Below, in pieces: positions 11,375 to 22,120 of a DNA stretch of 64,000 nt. Within the stretch, counting starts at the first letter, position 1, and each line of letters begins with the position of its first letter. The stretch comes from Cylicocyclus nassatus (Eukaryota > Nematoda > Chromadorea > Rhabditida > Strongylidae). The DNA lies in NCBI GenBank assembly GCA_958299035.1, contig CATQJL010000001.1, positions 27,445,521 through 27,509,520 on the forward strand, given 5' to 3'. The notes beneath the pieces are model-generated. The model saw only the letters and a list, made by a program, of their open reading frames with translations, had not been told where the DNA came from and did not search any database. Made by a program: the position numbers and the translations under genes.

Positions 11375-11833
11375 CAAGGGAAGGACCCAAAGTCGAAAAC
11401 GGCTCAGAAATGTATACCAATCGGAAGAGCATCAAACGCTTACAAAACTATCATTGTTATCTGCCAAGCCTACTCTACACGCTGAGTCATGAGCGTTTTT
11501 TAGCTCAATAAATTCAACGCGCAACTGGGGCAAATTTGTCCAGGATTGTGCAAATGGCAAAGCGTTAAATATTAGAGCACTCTCTGCATAAAAAAAAATT
11601 TTGTTTAATCCACTCGTACTCAAAAATGTTTACTTGAGCGCTGGAAAGACCATAAACATTGATTTTACATATGTAGATCCTACAATCGTTTTTTGCTCCA
11701 AAAAACACTTATGACACAGCGTCTAGAGGTACGTGGCAAGAAACGAAGACAGTTTTGAAATCAGCGTTGATGCTGTTCAGATTTATATAAATCTCATTTG
11801 TTAAGCCGATTTCGATTTTGGGTCCTCTCCTAG
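11375..11833. mobile_element. CAAGGGAAG/TNA MITE, copy 1 (459 bp)
   Basis: Ends are CAAGGGAAGGACCCAAAGTC and, at the right, an inverted degenerate version ending CCTCTCCTAG. Flanks are ATA and TTA, an imperfect 3-bp duplication. Inner arms share GAAATCAGCGTT and a TCATGAGCGTTTTT phrase with the other copies. Its length equals that of copy 2 after removal of the nested insertion there. No coding potential. Confidence 0.7.
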
Positions 11834-13397
11834 TTAGAATCCTAAACAATCTTGTATAACCTAATGAAATCAGACCTGCCTCTGGTACAATGCATAAGCC
11901 TTTGATCTTTGATCGTATTTTCCGATGAAAAGGACCAGAACCTCTAATCCTTGATCGGACATTTGTACCGTAATTACTCACAGGGAAACAATAGAAACGA
12001 ATTATGACTTTCGCGCATTTCAAAATTCACTAAACAGTAGCAGTACACCCCATAGTAATACATGATGTATTGTGCAGTTCGGCTGCACTTGGTGAGCGTG
12101 AAAGTGCTAAAAAGTTCCCTCAGCTGTTTAATTTCGCTGTGTAGTGTCGAGCACACATTCGAGAGTACACATTCTTTTATAACTTTCCGAGTTTTAGCGC
12201 ACCGCAGTTTTGTTACATTTTGAGCGCCACAAAAAGTAGGGAACAGTTTAGACAGGATCACGCTTTAAGTTTCCTATTCTCGTTCTCTTGGATTGTGAGA
12301 TAGGCACGGATAACTAGAAATAATCACTATATTATTAATTCTTCCTGAATCTCTATTCGAGCATCTAGTCTCGCATCTCTTAGATGCAACGCTTTGGCTG
12401 CAAGCAAGCTTGTATACAAGCAAGGAATTGTAATTTCGTGGTGAACAGCGCTTCTCAAAAATAATACAATGTCAACTATAACGAACAGCTTCAATTTGTT
12501 CAAGAGTGCAGGCTTCTCGCCAATAGATAAAATTAATTTCAGGAGAGTATTCAACAATTTTTATCGTATAAACATGATGCAAAAGTTCTTTCGTAATTGA
12601 AAAGATAAATAATTTTCGAAATTTTTAGCTTTACGATGGTCATCGAAATAAAATCTGCTGCTGATTGAATTTGGAGAAACGAGACCACAAACGGCGCCTG
12701 CGAGTTTGTGAATTTCATAGAAAAAACCAAAATTTTATTAGCTGGCTCCAAAAAATCTACAATCAATCCGTACACGGCCGTAGTCAAAAGTTACTGTGAC
12801 AAGCTTTGATCTCGCATGGTAAAATCCAAAAAAATTTCTTTGCATGAAGATTTTTCACATCGCTGCATTTTCGTCAAATACATGAGATTTCTAGTTTTTA
12901 TTTGGCTCAAACTGTATTCATCTGAAAAAGTGCAGCATTTTTAGGAGTTTTTGCTGCACCTGCCACAATAACATATAGGCTACTGTTAGAGAGAGAAAAT
13001 CACAAGGAATAGCTAACAGCATTACGGTATTTTTTGCAACCAAACTCAAACTCATGAATACGAAATTTAACATTGGTCTTTTTTTAGTCGTTAAAAATCA
13101 AAATAGGACTTTCTAGCACGCAGCTTTTTTCATCCTATCGATTCATAAAATACAGAACTTCGATTTCAAATCTCCATTAACTGCTGAAAAGTTGCTGTGA
13201 ATGGCAATACACCGTTATCTAAACAACAACAAGTTGAAAAGCCAATTAAGATGGTAAATGCCTGTGTATCATCCAAAATTTGGAAAAAGGCTCGAATGAA
13301 TCAAAGAGGAGCTGGAGCGCCGTCGAGAAGAGAATCATCGTAGAGCCGGAGATCGAATTTGCTATGACAGAGAGGCGACCATCGTTGCATGGAATGA

Positions 13398-13626
13398 AAC
13401 CTATTGAATCTCAGTAATTATAATATCCTCATCGAAAATAGTGAGCTCCGCAAAATTGAAGATTTTACAATGTTGGGGAAGCTCTATCGAGCATCAGACC
13501 AGATCAAACAATTATATCAATCAAGAAGGTAAGTGTCACACCTCTACCTCGTTCGATCTTTGCTTTCACAAACTGCTTCCATCCTTTAGAGTTGCATGGC
13601 AGGCAATCGAGGATGTAAGGCCATGA
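13398..13626 (+). CDS. Predicted last two exons of an unrecognised gene
   Basis: An open frame from 13398 (after an in-frame TGA) runs to a GTAAGT donor at 13529. It encodes a plausible helical segment (…LIENSELRKIEDFTMLGKLY…). A 61-nt intron ends at a TTTAG acceptor (13589). Phase 2 joins in frame to a 12-codon last exon ending VAWQAIEDVRP and TGA (13624-13626), with AATAAA at 13704-13709. Donor, acceptor and AATAAA are conserved in the decayed copy at 3.5-3.7 kb. Immediately upstream, a different frame (13293-13407) also looks coding (…RRAGDRICYDREATIVAWNE…), implying a one-base frameshift, a sequencing error or a missed intron. Family unknown; pseudogene status cannot be excluded. Confidence 0.42.
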
Positions 13627-13783
13627 ATAAGGGATAGAGGAGAGCTGGTAATAATTTTTTTGTGATAGGCAGTTTGCTGCAAGAGTGAAATGTGAAAAAT
13701 ATAAATAAAACACGAAGTTTTCCTCTGGGACAGAGATTTTCGCATATGTTCTAGTCAAGGCGGTGACGCTTCATATTTTCTTA

Positions 13784-14335
13784 CAAGGGAAGGATACTAA
13801 CCTTAGGTTTGCCTTTTGAGATTGCGACACATATACAATACCACCCGTAATTTGTGAAAAAAAATGGCGGCGCCGCGTAAGTTAAGTGCCGCCGCCATTT
13901 TTTTTCACAAATTACGGGTGGTATTGTATTTGGAATCATTTCGGAAAGCTGGTTCCAGAAATGCTGTTCATAGCTGCTTACTATTATTCTGAAGCAAGTT
14001 ATGGTCTCTTTTCTATGCAAAGTTTGCGTGCTCCTCAACCTATTGATGCTAAGGTGGCGACGTTTGGGTAGTTTTGCAATCAAATAATGCTCCTTTCAGG
14101 ATTGAAAAATTAACCTGACGTTAGTTCAACATTCTAGCACTTTTTTCGAGCAGATTCTTAGCTACATACACGCCGTCTTACGATATTCAGAAGTTTGTTA
14201 GTCATTCACAACAGCAGTCCCATAATTCGCTTTGGAATAGCAGCTAGGAACAACATTTGGAATCAGCGTTTATAGCTGATTCCAAATATATGTGTCACAT
14301 CTTCAAAGCGAATCTAAGTTGGTATCCTTTCCTTG
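13784..14335. mobile_element. CAAGGGAAG/TNA MITE, copy 2 (459 bp plus nested 93 bp)
   Basis: Ends are CAAGGGAAGGATACTAACC and, inverted, GGTATCCTTTCCTTG. Flanks are TTA and TTT (imperfect TNA duplication). It is inserted in duplicated copy 2, since the homologous site in copy 1 near 3810-3830 has no element. A 91-bp MITE plus its TA duplication sits at 13836-13928. Subtracting 93 bp gives 459 bp, the same as copy 1 of this family. Confidence 0.8.
13836..13926. mobile_element. 91-bp palindromic MITE nested in another MITE
   Basis: Ends CAATACCACCCGTAATTTGT and the exact inverse ACAAATTACGGGTGGTATTG, flanked by TA on both sides (13834-13835, 13927-13928). Removing the element and one TA rejoins 'GCGACACATA' with 'TATTTGGAATCA', which matches the other arm of the host MITE near 14275-14300. 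This confirms a clean TA-targeted insertion. Confidence 0.85.
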
Positions 14336-14498
14336 TTTGCTGATATCGTGTCATTTAGAGCTACTCGTTCCTTAGTTGCTCTATTCTCTGAAATGAACCT
14401 TCAGAAGCATACGCTTACAGAACTTTCGACCCTGAATTTGAAACTTTAAAGCAAACGTTATTTCTTTTATGAGTACTCCTGCGTTGATACCACTGCTT

Positions 14499-14998
14499 NN
14501 NNNNNNNNNNNNNNNNNNNNNNNNNNNNNNNNNNNNNNNNNNNNNNNNNNNNNNNNNNNNNNNNNNNNNNNNNNNNNNNNNNNNNNNNNNNNNNNNNNNN
14601 NNNNNNNNNNNNNNNNNNNNNNNNNNNNNNNNNNNNNNNNNNNNNNNNNNNNNNNNNNNNNNNNNNNNNNNNNNNNNNNNNNNNNNNNNNNNNNNNNNNN
14701 NNNNNNNNNNNNNNNNNNNNNNNNNNNNNNNNNNNNNNNNNNNNNNNNNNNNNNNNNNNNNNNNNNNNNNNNNNNNNNNNNNNNNNNNNNNNNNNNNNNN
14801 NNNNNNNNNNNNNNNNNNNNNNNNNNNNNNNNNNNNNNNNNNNNNNNNNNNNNNNNNNNNNNNNNNNNNNNNNNNNNNNNNNNNNNNNNNNNNNNNNNNN
14901 NNNNNNNNNNNNNNNNNNNNNNNNNNNNNNNNNNNNNNNNNNNNNNNNNNNNNNNNNNNNNNNNNNNNNNNNNNNNNNNNNNNNNNNNNNNNNNNNNN
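14499..14998. other. Assembly gap of exactly 500 N
   Basis: Positions 14499-14998 are all N. The round length suggests a placeholder rather than a measured gap. It cuts the second duplicated segment, so its true end and anything following it cannot be read. Confidence 0.98.
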
Positions 14999-15541
14999 AG
15001 GCTGAGCGGCACACTTTCACCCCGAAGATGCGTTTAATACGTTGAAAATAGGGTGCTCAAAGCACTAGAGAATTTTTTGTGAGTGTCCTTTTTGGCACAC
15101 TACTTCGGGAGATCATCACACACATTTCTCATGACCTGATCGGGAGATGATCTCATGCTGAGGCTCACCTGTCAGGTTTGCATACTTATGGTATGGGGAA
15201 GTGGGCAGTCGTCAATTTACTGGCGGAGCCTTACATGAGTACCTCAGGGGTAATCATCTCTCCTGACCAAGGTTTATCCAAGGTTTATTAAGGCCTTCAT
15301 CTTTTTCGATCCCAACTGTCTATACAGCGAATAAATTCAAAGACAGGACAAAGAAAATGTCGTCAAATGTATCACTGTAAGCTCCACTGTCTTAGCTTTG
15401 ATCACCTGAATTATCCCACAATTTTTCTGCATTTCAAAACATAAAACTTTTTATTAGCTTTATTTCCACATTAGTGAAGTTGAAATAAAACGTGTTGCCG
15501 TTGATTATGGGCAATAGTATTTGAAACAATTACTTTTTCAG
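14999..15541. other. Intergenic after the gap, one small inverted repeat
   Basis: GGGAGATCATCACACAC, GGGAGATGATCTCATGC and GGTAATCATCTCTCC near 15109-15260 form a loose inverted or direct repeat cluster. No coding frame is convincing before the acceptor at 15540. Confidence 0.35.
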
Positions 15542-15679
15542 AATTAGCGATGCCATTTTTGGCAAAAAAGGAAAATTACGAAGTCATTAAAAGAATAACA
15601 GCACAAGGAAACATTGCTGGATGTCTCGTTCCAAAGCCGGCATTCAGTTTCCAGTCGTTGTCTTGGCTGCATGCTTGCG
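15542..15679 (+). CDS. Predicted isolated internal exon, 138 nt, phase 1-1
   Basis: A strong acceptor (ACTTTTTCAG ending at 15541) precedes a fully open 138-nt segment that ends at a GTGAGC donor (15680). The frame has phase 1 at both ends and encodes …AKKENYEVIKRITAQGNIAG…. An ATG lies 8 nt after the acceptor, so this could instead be a trans-spliced first exon. If the donor is ignored the frame stays open for 28 more codons to a TAG at 15763. No family recognised. The 1-nt overhang does not fit the exon at 20260, so any link to that gene needs another exon. Confidence 0.38.
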
Positions 15680-15782
15680 GTGAGCCGTTAGTGTCATGGG
15701 CGTGTTGCGAAGCTGCTTACGATGGGTTTTTCCTAAAAATCAAAATGAACCAGGTTACACATTAGACAGAGACGGTCCCAGA

Positions 15783-16160
15783 CAGGGCTCGGTACAAGCT
15801 GGACCAGGGAAATTTTGAAACGAAGTCCCCTCGATTTTCGCTAAGTTTTACGAAGTCCCCCTTGACCCTAAACTTTAAACCCTGAAACCCCCCCCCCCCC
15901 CCAAAAACGAAACGTCGACTAAAAAAAACGTCGCAATTGGTCGACAAAGAACGATATTCCCTTTGCTTTTTATCCCAAAAACGATATCCAGCTTGCCCCG
16001 TGCCAGCTGGTGCCAGGCCGTCCCAGAAATTTCGGGAGAGGGAAGAGGGGAAAGGGCGAGGGGAAATATTTTTGGATAAAGGTGCATGATTAGCCACGCA
16101 CTTTGAAAATTTTTGGGATGCTTCCCAAATTCGGGGAACCGCAGCCACGGCTTCAAAAAA
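15783..16160. mobile_element. hAT-like end fragment with C-run
   Basis: The left end CAGGGCTCGGTACAAG is the inverse of CTCGTGCCGGGCCCTG, which ends two other blocks here (29449-29464 and 37061-37076). All three are next to a related phrase in which 'GGGGACTTCGT' or its inverse recurs. A 15-base C run lies at about 15888-15902. The far end of this copy was not identified. CAGGG… ends are common for hAT-group elements, but no target duplication was found. Confidence 0.4.
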
Positions 16161-17347
16161 TCTTTACGAGATCAAATTGAAATTCAAAAATCACAAAAGT
16201 ACATATTTGCAAGTGTGAGAAAGTCATTTATACTTATGTAAGAAACTTCTTTCTGATGAGTGCAAAGAAAACGGGAAAGGCAGACAGAGGCAGAGGCAGC
16301 ATAGTCCATGGTATTTAGCAAATATGGGGTAAAGACATTATTAACGCCTCTATTTGAGCAATTGACTTGGCGACATTGCCATCTGACCGAGAAACCATTC
16401 AAAATTTCGTGAAATTATCGTCAGACTATCTGATGCGCATAAAAGAGAGAAATATGGATTTTGGAATTTTTTGGTTTTTCATTCCTTGCCTTCGAAACAG
16501 TAGAAGCACCGGAGTGCCGCTATAGGAGAGAGAGAGTGCCGAAATCTACCTAAAAATTACTGTAGAGGAGAAGCGCAAGTGAACATGGAGACTAAAAATT
16601 GAAAATCTGCGTGTGTTTGCAAAACTCTCACAAACTTATTCGGCTGAAGCTTGACATAGGGGTTACCTAACATGCTGACCACGAAAACGATGCTGAAATT
16701 GCATGATAGGAGTTTTTGTAAGATTACTACGGGTTTGCGGATCCCATCCTAGACAATAAAAGAGGCTTTGACTCAGAAAGTGAATATGAAATTAGTGTCT
16801 GGCGAATCAAATAAGCCCATTACTAAGAGTCTCGGCGATTTTTGAGGTTCCGATTCCCTAGCCATTGAAGTTGTCCTCAGCAGCCTTACACATCATTTGC
16901 TCGATTTGTGAGGGCGCCAAATATCTTGCCTCTAAATTTCTTATTGTGCCGAAGGAGTCAGTCAACCTTTGGCAACGATTTCTGCACAATAAGAAATCAC
17001 TGTTCATGCATTTTCCATAACCTTAAAAGTCCTCAAAATTTACTGTTTTTCGAAAAATGCGTGATATTTTCCTATTCAAATTCAAAATTCAAACCGTTTA
17101 TCGCAAATGTAGCAGATATTACGTTCTAATATTGCCAAAGTTTGATGCAAAATGAGCTTCCAACTTAATTCATTACAAATTTTGAAAAGGAAGATTGGGA
17201 TTGCGAATGCCAGCGTAGAATCTCCTACAGATTGTGGCATTTAAATCAAGCGTTGACTTTTATTGAAAAATCAATCACTAGACCTGATATAAAATCAGTT
17301 TTGTAAAAGTTTGAACACCTCATCAAAAATGTTCGGTACAAACATAC
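16161..17347. other. Non-coding stretch, no gene seen
   Basis: Sequence between the hAT-like fragment and the minus-strand exon. The phrase GGGGTTACCTAACATGCTGA near 16670 resembles subterminal phrases of the hAT-like elements at 50.5 and 63.6 kb, so part of this is probably an old relative. It would form downstream sequence or a long intron of the minus-strand gene. Confidence 0.35.
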
Positions 17348-17434
17348 CTCTTCTTTTTGCTAAAGCTGCTTTTTTCATAAGAAAACTCTTAAAATGTGCA
17401 GCTTTTGCCTCTCTTCTCGGCGACTCTGTTATAC
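17348..17434 (-). CDS. Predicted exon B of a minus-strand gene, 87 nt, phase 1-1
   Basis: On the minus strand an ATATTTCCAG acceptor precedes 87 nt of open frame followed by a GTATGT donor. The exon encodes 29 residues rich in basic and alanine residues (ITESPRREAKAA… then …FLMKKAALAKRR). Its start, phase and motif order (T-x-x-PRR, then KK-A-L) match the exon at 18786-18881, so the two look like duplicated exons of one gene encoding a repetitive, charged, probably structural protein. No catalytic motif. The family is not recognised. Confidence 0.5.
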
Positions 17435-17996
17435 CTGGAAATATGTATTGATAGTTGACTTAGGCAGCTAACATAAATTGGCATGATCATGCATATTTCG
17501 CGTTTTCTCATGCATTTGTGAAGTCTGCTAGCGCGTGCAAGTAAGCGTCTTTCAGTAAAAAGTATTTGTGCCGAGGCGCTCAACTATTCGAAGTGTAAAC
17601 AAGTTACTTCAGCTATAGCTGCAAATTTTCTTGACATTGAGAATTTTTAGAACTCCATTTTCAAGCTCTACATTACATTATTGTAAAAGAAGATTAGGTG
17701 CTACAAGAGGTAGAGCGAGTAATCGTCTGCAGACCAGCGTGATATGTGAGGGACAAAAAATATCTGACAAGGAAATGGTCAGAACTTAACCGAGCCATTC
17801 GAAACAAGCAGTATATCGTCGGACTCGTCCTAAAACGCTGATTTCAGACATATGTTTTTATCTACCAAGCGACAATCTGGGAGGTTGCGGGCGATTAATT
17901 ATGATAAATTTCTCGAGTTTCGAGTTTTGACGAATATATTTCCTTGAAAGACAGCCTAATGGTGCGGATTTACAGTGGCTATGGTTATTTCAATTA

Positions 17997-18484
17997 CCCT
18001 AATTTCACGCGTGCAAGGCGCGGGGGATTTTTTTTCCAAAATTGACTAGCCCAAATACGCCGAAGAACCTTGCAACCAAAGGACCCTATGCCGTGCTGTA
18101 TATTGCTTAAAGGCAGCGTACACCCAAAACAAATGCAACAGATGTTGCAACAGCAACTGCAACTGCAATTGCAGCTTACGCTGTTATGGATCCGTCCGGA
18201 GGAGGGGGAGCGAAAGAAAAGGGGCGGCATGAAAGAAAATTGAGGGGGGTTTTCTCCGCTCAGAAGCAACATTGGGAGACCGGACCAACGCAGTTGGTCT
18301 TCTTCTGGGCCCAGTATATACACGGTGTAGAAAGATCTAGGAAATTCGGTAACTCAAATTTTGGGTGTACGCTGCCTTTAAGAGAATTGTACGGCATAGG
18401 GATCGCTTTCTGAAATACTTTGGAGCGGCTGAGGGGTTTGATTGAAAATCGAAAAAGGTGCACCTTGTACGCGTGAAATTAGGG
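17997..18484. mobile_element. 488-bp TA-flanked palindromic element within an intron
   Basis: Ends CCCTAATTTCACGCGTGCAA and, inverted, TTGTACGCGTGAAATTAGGG, flanked by TA. Inner inverted repeats continue: AGGCAGCGTACACCCAAAA pairs with TTTTGGGTGTACGCTGCCT, and CCTATGCCGT pairs with ACGGCATAGG, leaving a centre of about 230 bp. It lies in the putative intron between exons A and B of the minus-strand gene. Confidence 0.8.
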
Positions 18485-18785
18485 TAAAAGGAAGAAGCAC
18501 ACCCATCAAAAACCTGAATAACTGTTTTTGAAACCTATTTCGTGAACATGCGCCACAGAACGCCTGACAAATCCCACTATTAAACGCTCATAACTCCTCC
18601 CAGATAATCGCTTTCCAGATAATGCATATATTCGTAATCAGCGTTTCAAGCCGAGTCCGATGGTACATAAATCGTTGAAACTGGCTGGGTTAAGTTCGAA
18701 CTTTCCTTGAGAAATTTTCTTGATATCTAAATTTAGCTTGAAAAAATTTGAATACATTTCTCAGAAATATTTGATGTAAATATAC

Positions 18786-18881
18786 CTTTTTCCTTTTCCA
18801 GGGCATCTAATTTCTTTACGAGATGATTTTTAGCAGGTGCTGTTGCCTCTTTTTTAACTCTTCTCGGTGGCACCGTTGGAC
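18786..18881 (-). CDS. Predicted exon A of a minus-strand gene, 96 nt, phase 1-1
   Basis: Minus-strand acceptor TACAATTCAG, then 96 nt open, then a GTATAT donor. It encodes PTVPPRRVKKEATAPAKN… followed by …LVKKLDALEKEK, a proline- and lysine-rich linker leading into a likely helix. Same phase and similar start as exon B 1.35 kb downstream on this strand; both have lengths divisible by three, so either could be duplicated or skipped without a frameshift. Such symmetric exon repeats are typical of large structural proteins, but I cannot name one. A plus-strand acceptor-like CCTTTTCCAG also occurs inside, but no plus-strand frame is supported. Confidence 0.5.
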
Positions 18882-19148
18882 CTGAATTGTATAGTTGGCT
18901 TACGCAACTATGCTCAATAATCATGCAAACATCGCTTTGCTCGCGTTGCTCGGTTTATTTACGGTATGTTTATGTTAAGAGTAAGCAATTTTTAATTCGA
19001 AAAGAAGTTTGTCTCTAAAAACCTAATGTTTTGCTGGAATTTTACATGGAGTAGAAAGTGATGAATTCAGTCATCAAAAGCTTGGAGTGTAGCTGATTAT
19101 TGCATAGTCATAGCTAAGAAACAATGTTTGTAAGCTTGTTAATTAGTA

Positions 19149-20078
19149 CAGGGTGCGGCAAAAGTCTGGGAGCCTAGTACTTTTTCGTACAAAACAAGAA
19201 GGGAAGTACCTAGAAACGAAAAATTTGGCGCACACATAATGCGAACCATTGCAGATACAGCCCAGTTCTTGAGTTGCAAAACTGCCTCTTTTGGCTTCCA
19301 CGCAGCCCTACAAAATCTTGGCAGGTCCACCTGTCATGGCACGCAGGTAGTCGTAATGGAATTCGCCCCACGCCTTCACAATAACTGCTTCTTTTACCTT
19401 GGCAAATGCGCAGCATGATAGAGCAAACTTTTGTCTACAACATACTTCCAAAAGAATTTTTTGCATTGCTTAGGAATAAAAATATTGGATTTTAAATTAG
19501 AAGCATGTGTACGTCGCATACCGGTATTTTGGCTACAATTGCGCGTAAAAACTTAAAAATATATTTTAAAAAGTATAAAAGTGTTCTCATGGCCGATTTC
19601 AATAGATTCTAATTTAGAAGACGTATGCAATAAATACAGCCTTGTTCCAGTGCCTATTAAGCATTCTATAGCTTTTAAATTTGTTCTCAAGACGGATTTT
19701 CACTGGCACGTAGGTAACATTCGCAAACTTTTATTTTCCGTTCATGCGAGAACAGCTCCTGGCAAAAGCAAAACTAGGACACAATAGCGCAAAGCCTCTT
19801 CTATGTTGTGTGCATCGAAATGTCGTAGAATATTAACAGCATCTCTAGCTACAGCAAAAATTGTAAATACCAAAAATTCTGGTTTTTTCGCTTTGCAAAA
19901 GTACTAGTTTGGTAATTTCCATTCTTACAAAAACATATGGCAGCCATTTCCAGCTAGATAAAGTGTATTCTGTAGAGGATGACCCCAGCATCATGTGGCA
20001 TAAAATTGAAATCAAAAACATCAGTATCTTTTTGATTGCAGTACTGCAAAGTTAGGCTCCCAGTTTTGCCGCACCCTG
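19149..20078. mobile_element. 930-bp CAGGGTGCGG mariner-type element, copy 1
   Basis: TA-flanked (19147-19148, 20079-20080), with end CAGGGTGCGGCAAAAGTCTG and inverted end. The copy at 33153-34086 has nearly the same ends and, compared in inverted orientation, a similar interior. Translating outward through the end gives EKVLGSQTFA in both copies, which reflects the shared TIR rather than a proven protein. No intact transposase. Confidence 0.85.
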
Positions 20079-20259
20079 TATAAGCGTTGCACGATAGAAT
20101 TCTTCAATGTCTTGATCTATTCATAGACAATCGCAATTGTTAGACAAATACCTGTTAGATAAACACAGTCCCCAAAATCTATTGCTTGCTTGCTTTCGAG
20201 AATTATCATGAAAGGGTAACAAAAAACATCAAAATGTTAGCAAACTTTTTGATTTTTAG

Positions 20260-20354
20260 CGAGAGCATTGAGGACGCTAATTCTACTTTTTTCAAAAAAC
20301 CGCTCTACAACGATATTTGTACACGTCCTTGCCGGACTTACACATTTATAATCG
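20260..20354 (+). CDS. Predicted internal exon 1 of a three-exon plus-strand gene end
   Basis: A TTTTGATTTTTAG acceptor precedes 95 nt of open frame followed by a GTAAGG donor at 20355. It starts in phase 2 and leaves one base (G) at its end. The peptide is …SIEDANSTFFKKPLYNDI… followed by CTRPCRTYTF, with three cysteines. The trailing G completes a GAA codon with the exon at 23132. Upstream exon(s) were not found; a weak 44-nt intron possibility exists at 20216-20259. Function unknown. Confidence 0.4.
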
Positions 20355-21625
20355 GTAAGGTGACCATAAGGGGCGGCGTTTTTCAGTGCTCTACACAGTC
20401 TTTAAGCTTCTTGATTTCCTTACTTTCCCGTCCAACATTTTTTTTAGTTTCTCAGCATCTGAACATTGCACACCCGTTTCCTTCTCCTTTCTGACTGATT
20501 CGGATTTTACCATTTTTTCACCCACGTAAATGTTGGGTTTTTTAAATATTTGCCTCTATCGATAAAATATCCCCTCATCCCCCCCCCCCCCCCCGCCCGC
20601 TCCTGCAGTTCAAACACTCAAGCTGTTTCCACTCGCGGTGTAAGATAGGTTGTTTCATTTCTTCAAAATCAAAATGCATGTTGACTCGGTTGCTATTAGA
20701 CCCGAAGAGGATGATTAGATTGACCTTTTTGCTATAAAGCTAATTCGCTCAAATCTAGAGAAACCTTTGACCCAATAATCAAATACTCCTTGTATTGAAA
20801 GACGGCTAGACAGACGATTAGAAAAGAAAAGGGAACACTACTAAGGAATGGTTCGTCTATAATAGCGGACTGCGTCAAACTGCGGAGTTTCAACAGCGTC
20901 AGATAGAGGAAAACGCGTGAATTTGCATAGATTTTATGCATCCCTTAAACGTTTTCTTCTCAATTCTCGCAGTCCAAACAAAATTTACCTTTTACACGCT
21001 TCTTGTTTTCAGTGTACCAGACGTTTTATGTGTAACCGGAGCGCGATTTGGTTTTAAGATTGCTGACTCCGAATATCGCTTACCTTCATGTATTTTTTTC
21101 CAGAGCTCTCGGTAAAAAACGGGGTGTATGCTGTAAGTTCAGCCAATTTCGGAGTTGAGGAAATGTGCATTCCAACGATCATGAATGGGATGTTTTCCGC
21201 TTTTGAATCTGGTCATCTACATCTTCAATAACAATGACCGTTGCTACTAAATGGAGTAAGCCATTATATCATATTTTCCTTGCAAGACTTGTTGTTAGCT
21301 CAAAATGTCGCTGTTTCCACACATCGCCACTTGAGATCAGAATGTAGTTTCGCTTAAGATCAAACTCAGTGCGAAAGAAACATTTTCGTCTGATATCTAA
21401 ATTTTGAAGCTGATTTTAGAGACAAGTAAAACTCTTGAAAACATCAACTGGTTCAGACTTTTTAAAAACTATGAGATCAACGTTTTTTTACCGATGCTTT
21501 GGTAAGACCTGTTTACTATTCACTGAGCACGAACCTTTACGCTTTTCTGCTATCTAAGAAACCCATCCTCTCATCTCCTGGAAATACGCGAAACGTTTCA
21601 GAGCAAAAACTCCTTCTTCTTCTCA
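20355..21625. other. Intron-like sequence with a C-run
   Basis: Putative intron part of the plus-strand gene. It contains a 14-base C run near 20581-20594 and no frame with coding character. The minus-strand frame at 20732-20941 shows nothing recognisable. Confidence 0.35.
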
Positions 21626-22087
21626 TAAGGAAAGCTATCTAACTTAGCTCGGCCTTTTGGTAAAAGGCATAAATATTCTCAATCAGCTTTGAACGCTGAT
21701 TTCAAATATGCTATTCCTAGCTGCCACGCACTATTCCGAAGCGAGTTATGAGCTTTTTTCTACGCAAAATTGGCACACTACTGAACATGGGGAGACTGCT
21801 TGCAGATAAAGATCTGCAAAAAAAGCTGCTGAGTTATCGAAATAGTACAAATCCAGTCTTTTCCCACTAAAAAAAGCTTAACATAGGTGTATCAGCACTT
21901 GATTGATGATGACGTGATGCCCGTGAATCGATGAGCATGCCAATTTTGCGCAGGAAAAAGCCCATAACTCGCTTTGGAATGGTGCGTGGCAGCTTAAAAT
22001 AGCATATTTGTAATCAGCGTTTGAAGCTGATTCAGACTATACATATCACATGCAAAAAGGCCGAGCTAAGTTAGATAGCTTCCCTTG
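21626..22087. mobile_element. CAAGGGAAG/TNA MITE, copy 3 (462 bp)
   Basis: Left end TAAGGAAAGCTATCTAACTT and inverted right end AAGTTAGATAGCTTCCCTTG, flanked by TCA on both sides (21623-21625, 22088-22090), an exact 3-bp duplication. Inner arms pair over GAGTTATGAGC and AACTCGCTTTGGAATGGTG. It lies 33 bp before the next transposon, inside a putative intron. Confidence 0.85.
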
Positions 22088-22120
22088 TCAGTTACAAGAT
22101 TTTCTAAATGATGTCTTGTA

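Larger units (their letters stand above)
11887..14498. repeat. Duplicated segment, copy 2 (truncated by the assembly gap)
   Basis: Homologous to 1795-3985 with frequent substitutions and small indels. Homology resumes after the MITE at 13784-14335 (phrases TTTAGAGCT.CTC and CTTTCGACCCTG.ATT match 3833-3910) and runs up to the N gap. The two copies lie in the same orientation about 10 kb apart. The segment contains a better preserved gene end, annotated separately. Confidence 0.75.

Noticed and set aside
14415..15020. Long frames across 14499-14998
   Set aside because: They consist of N and carry no information.
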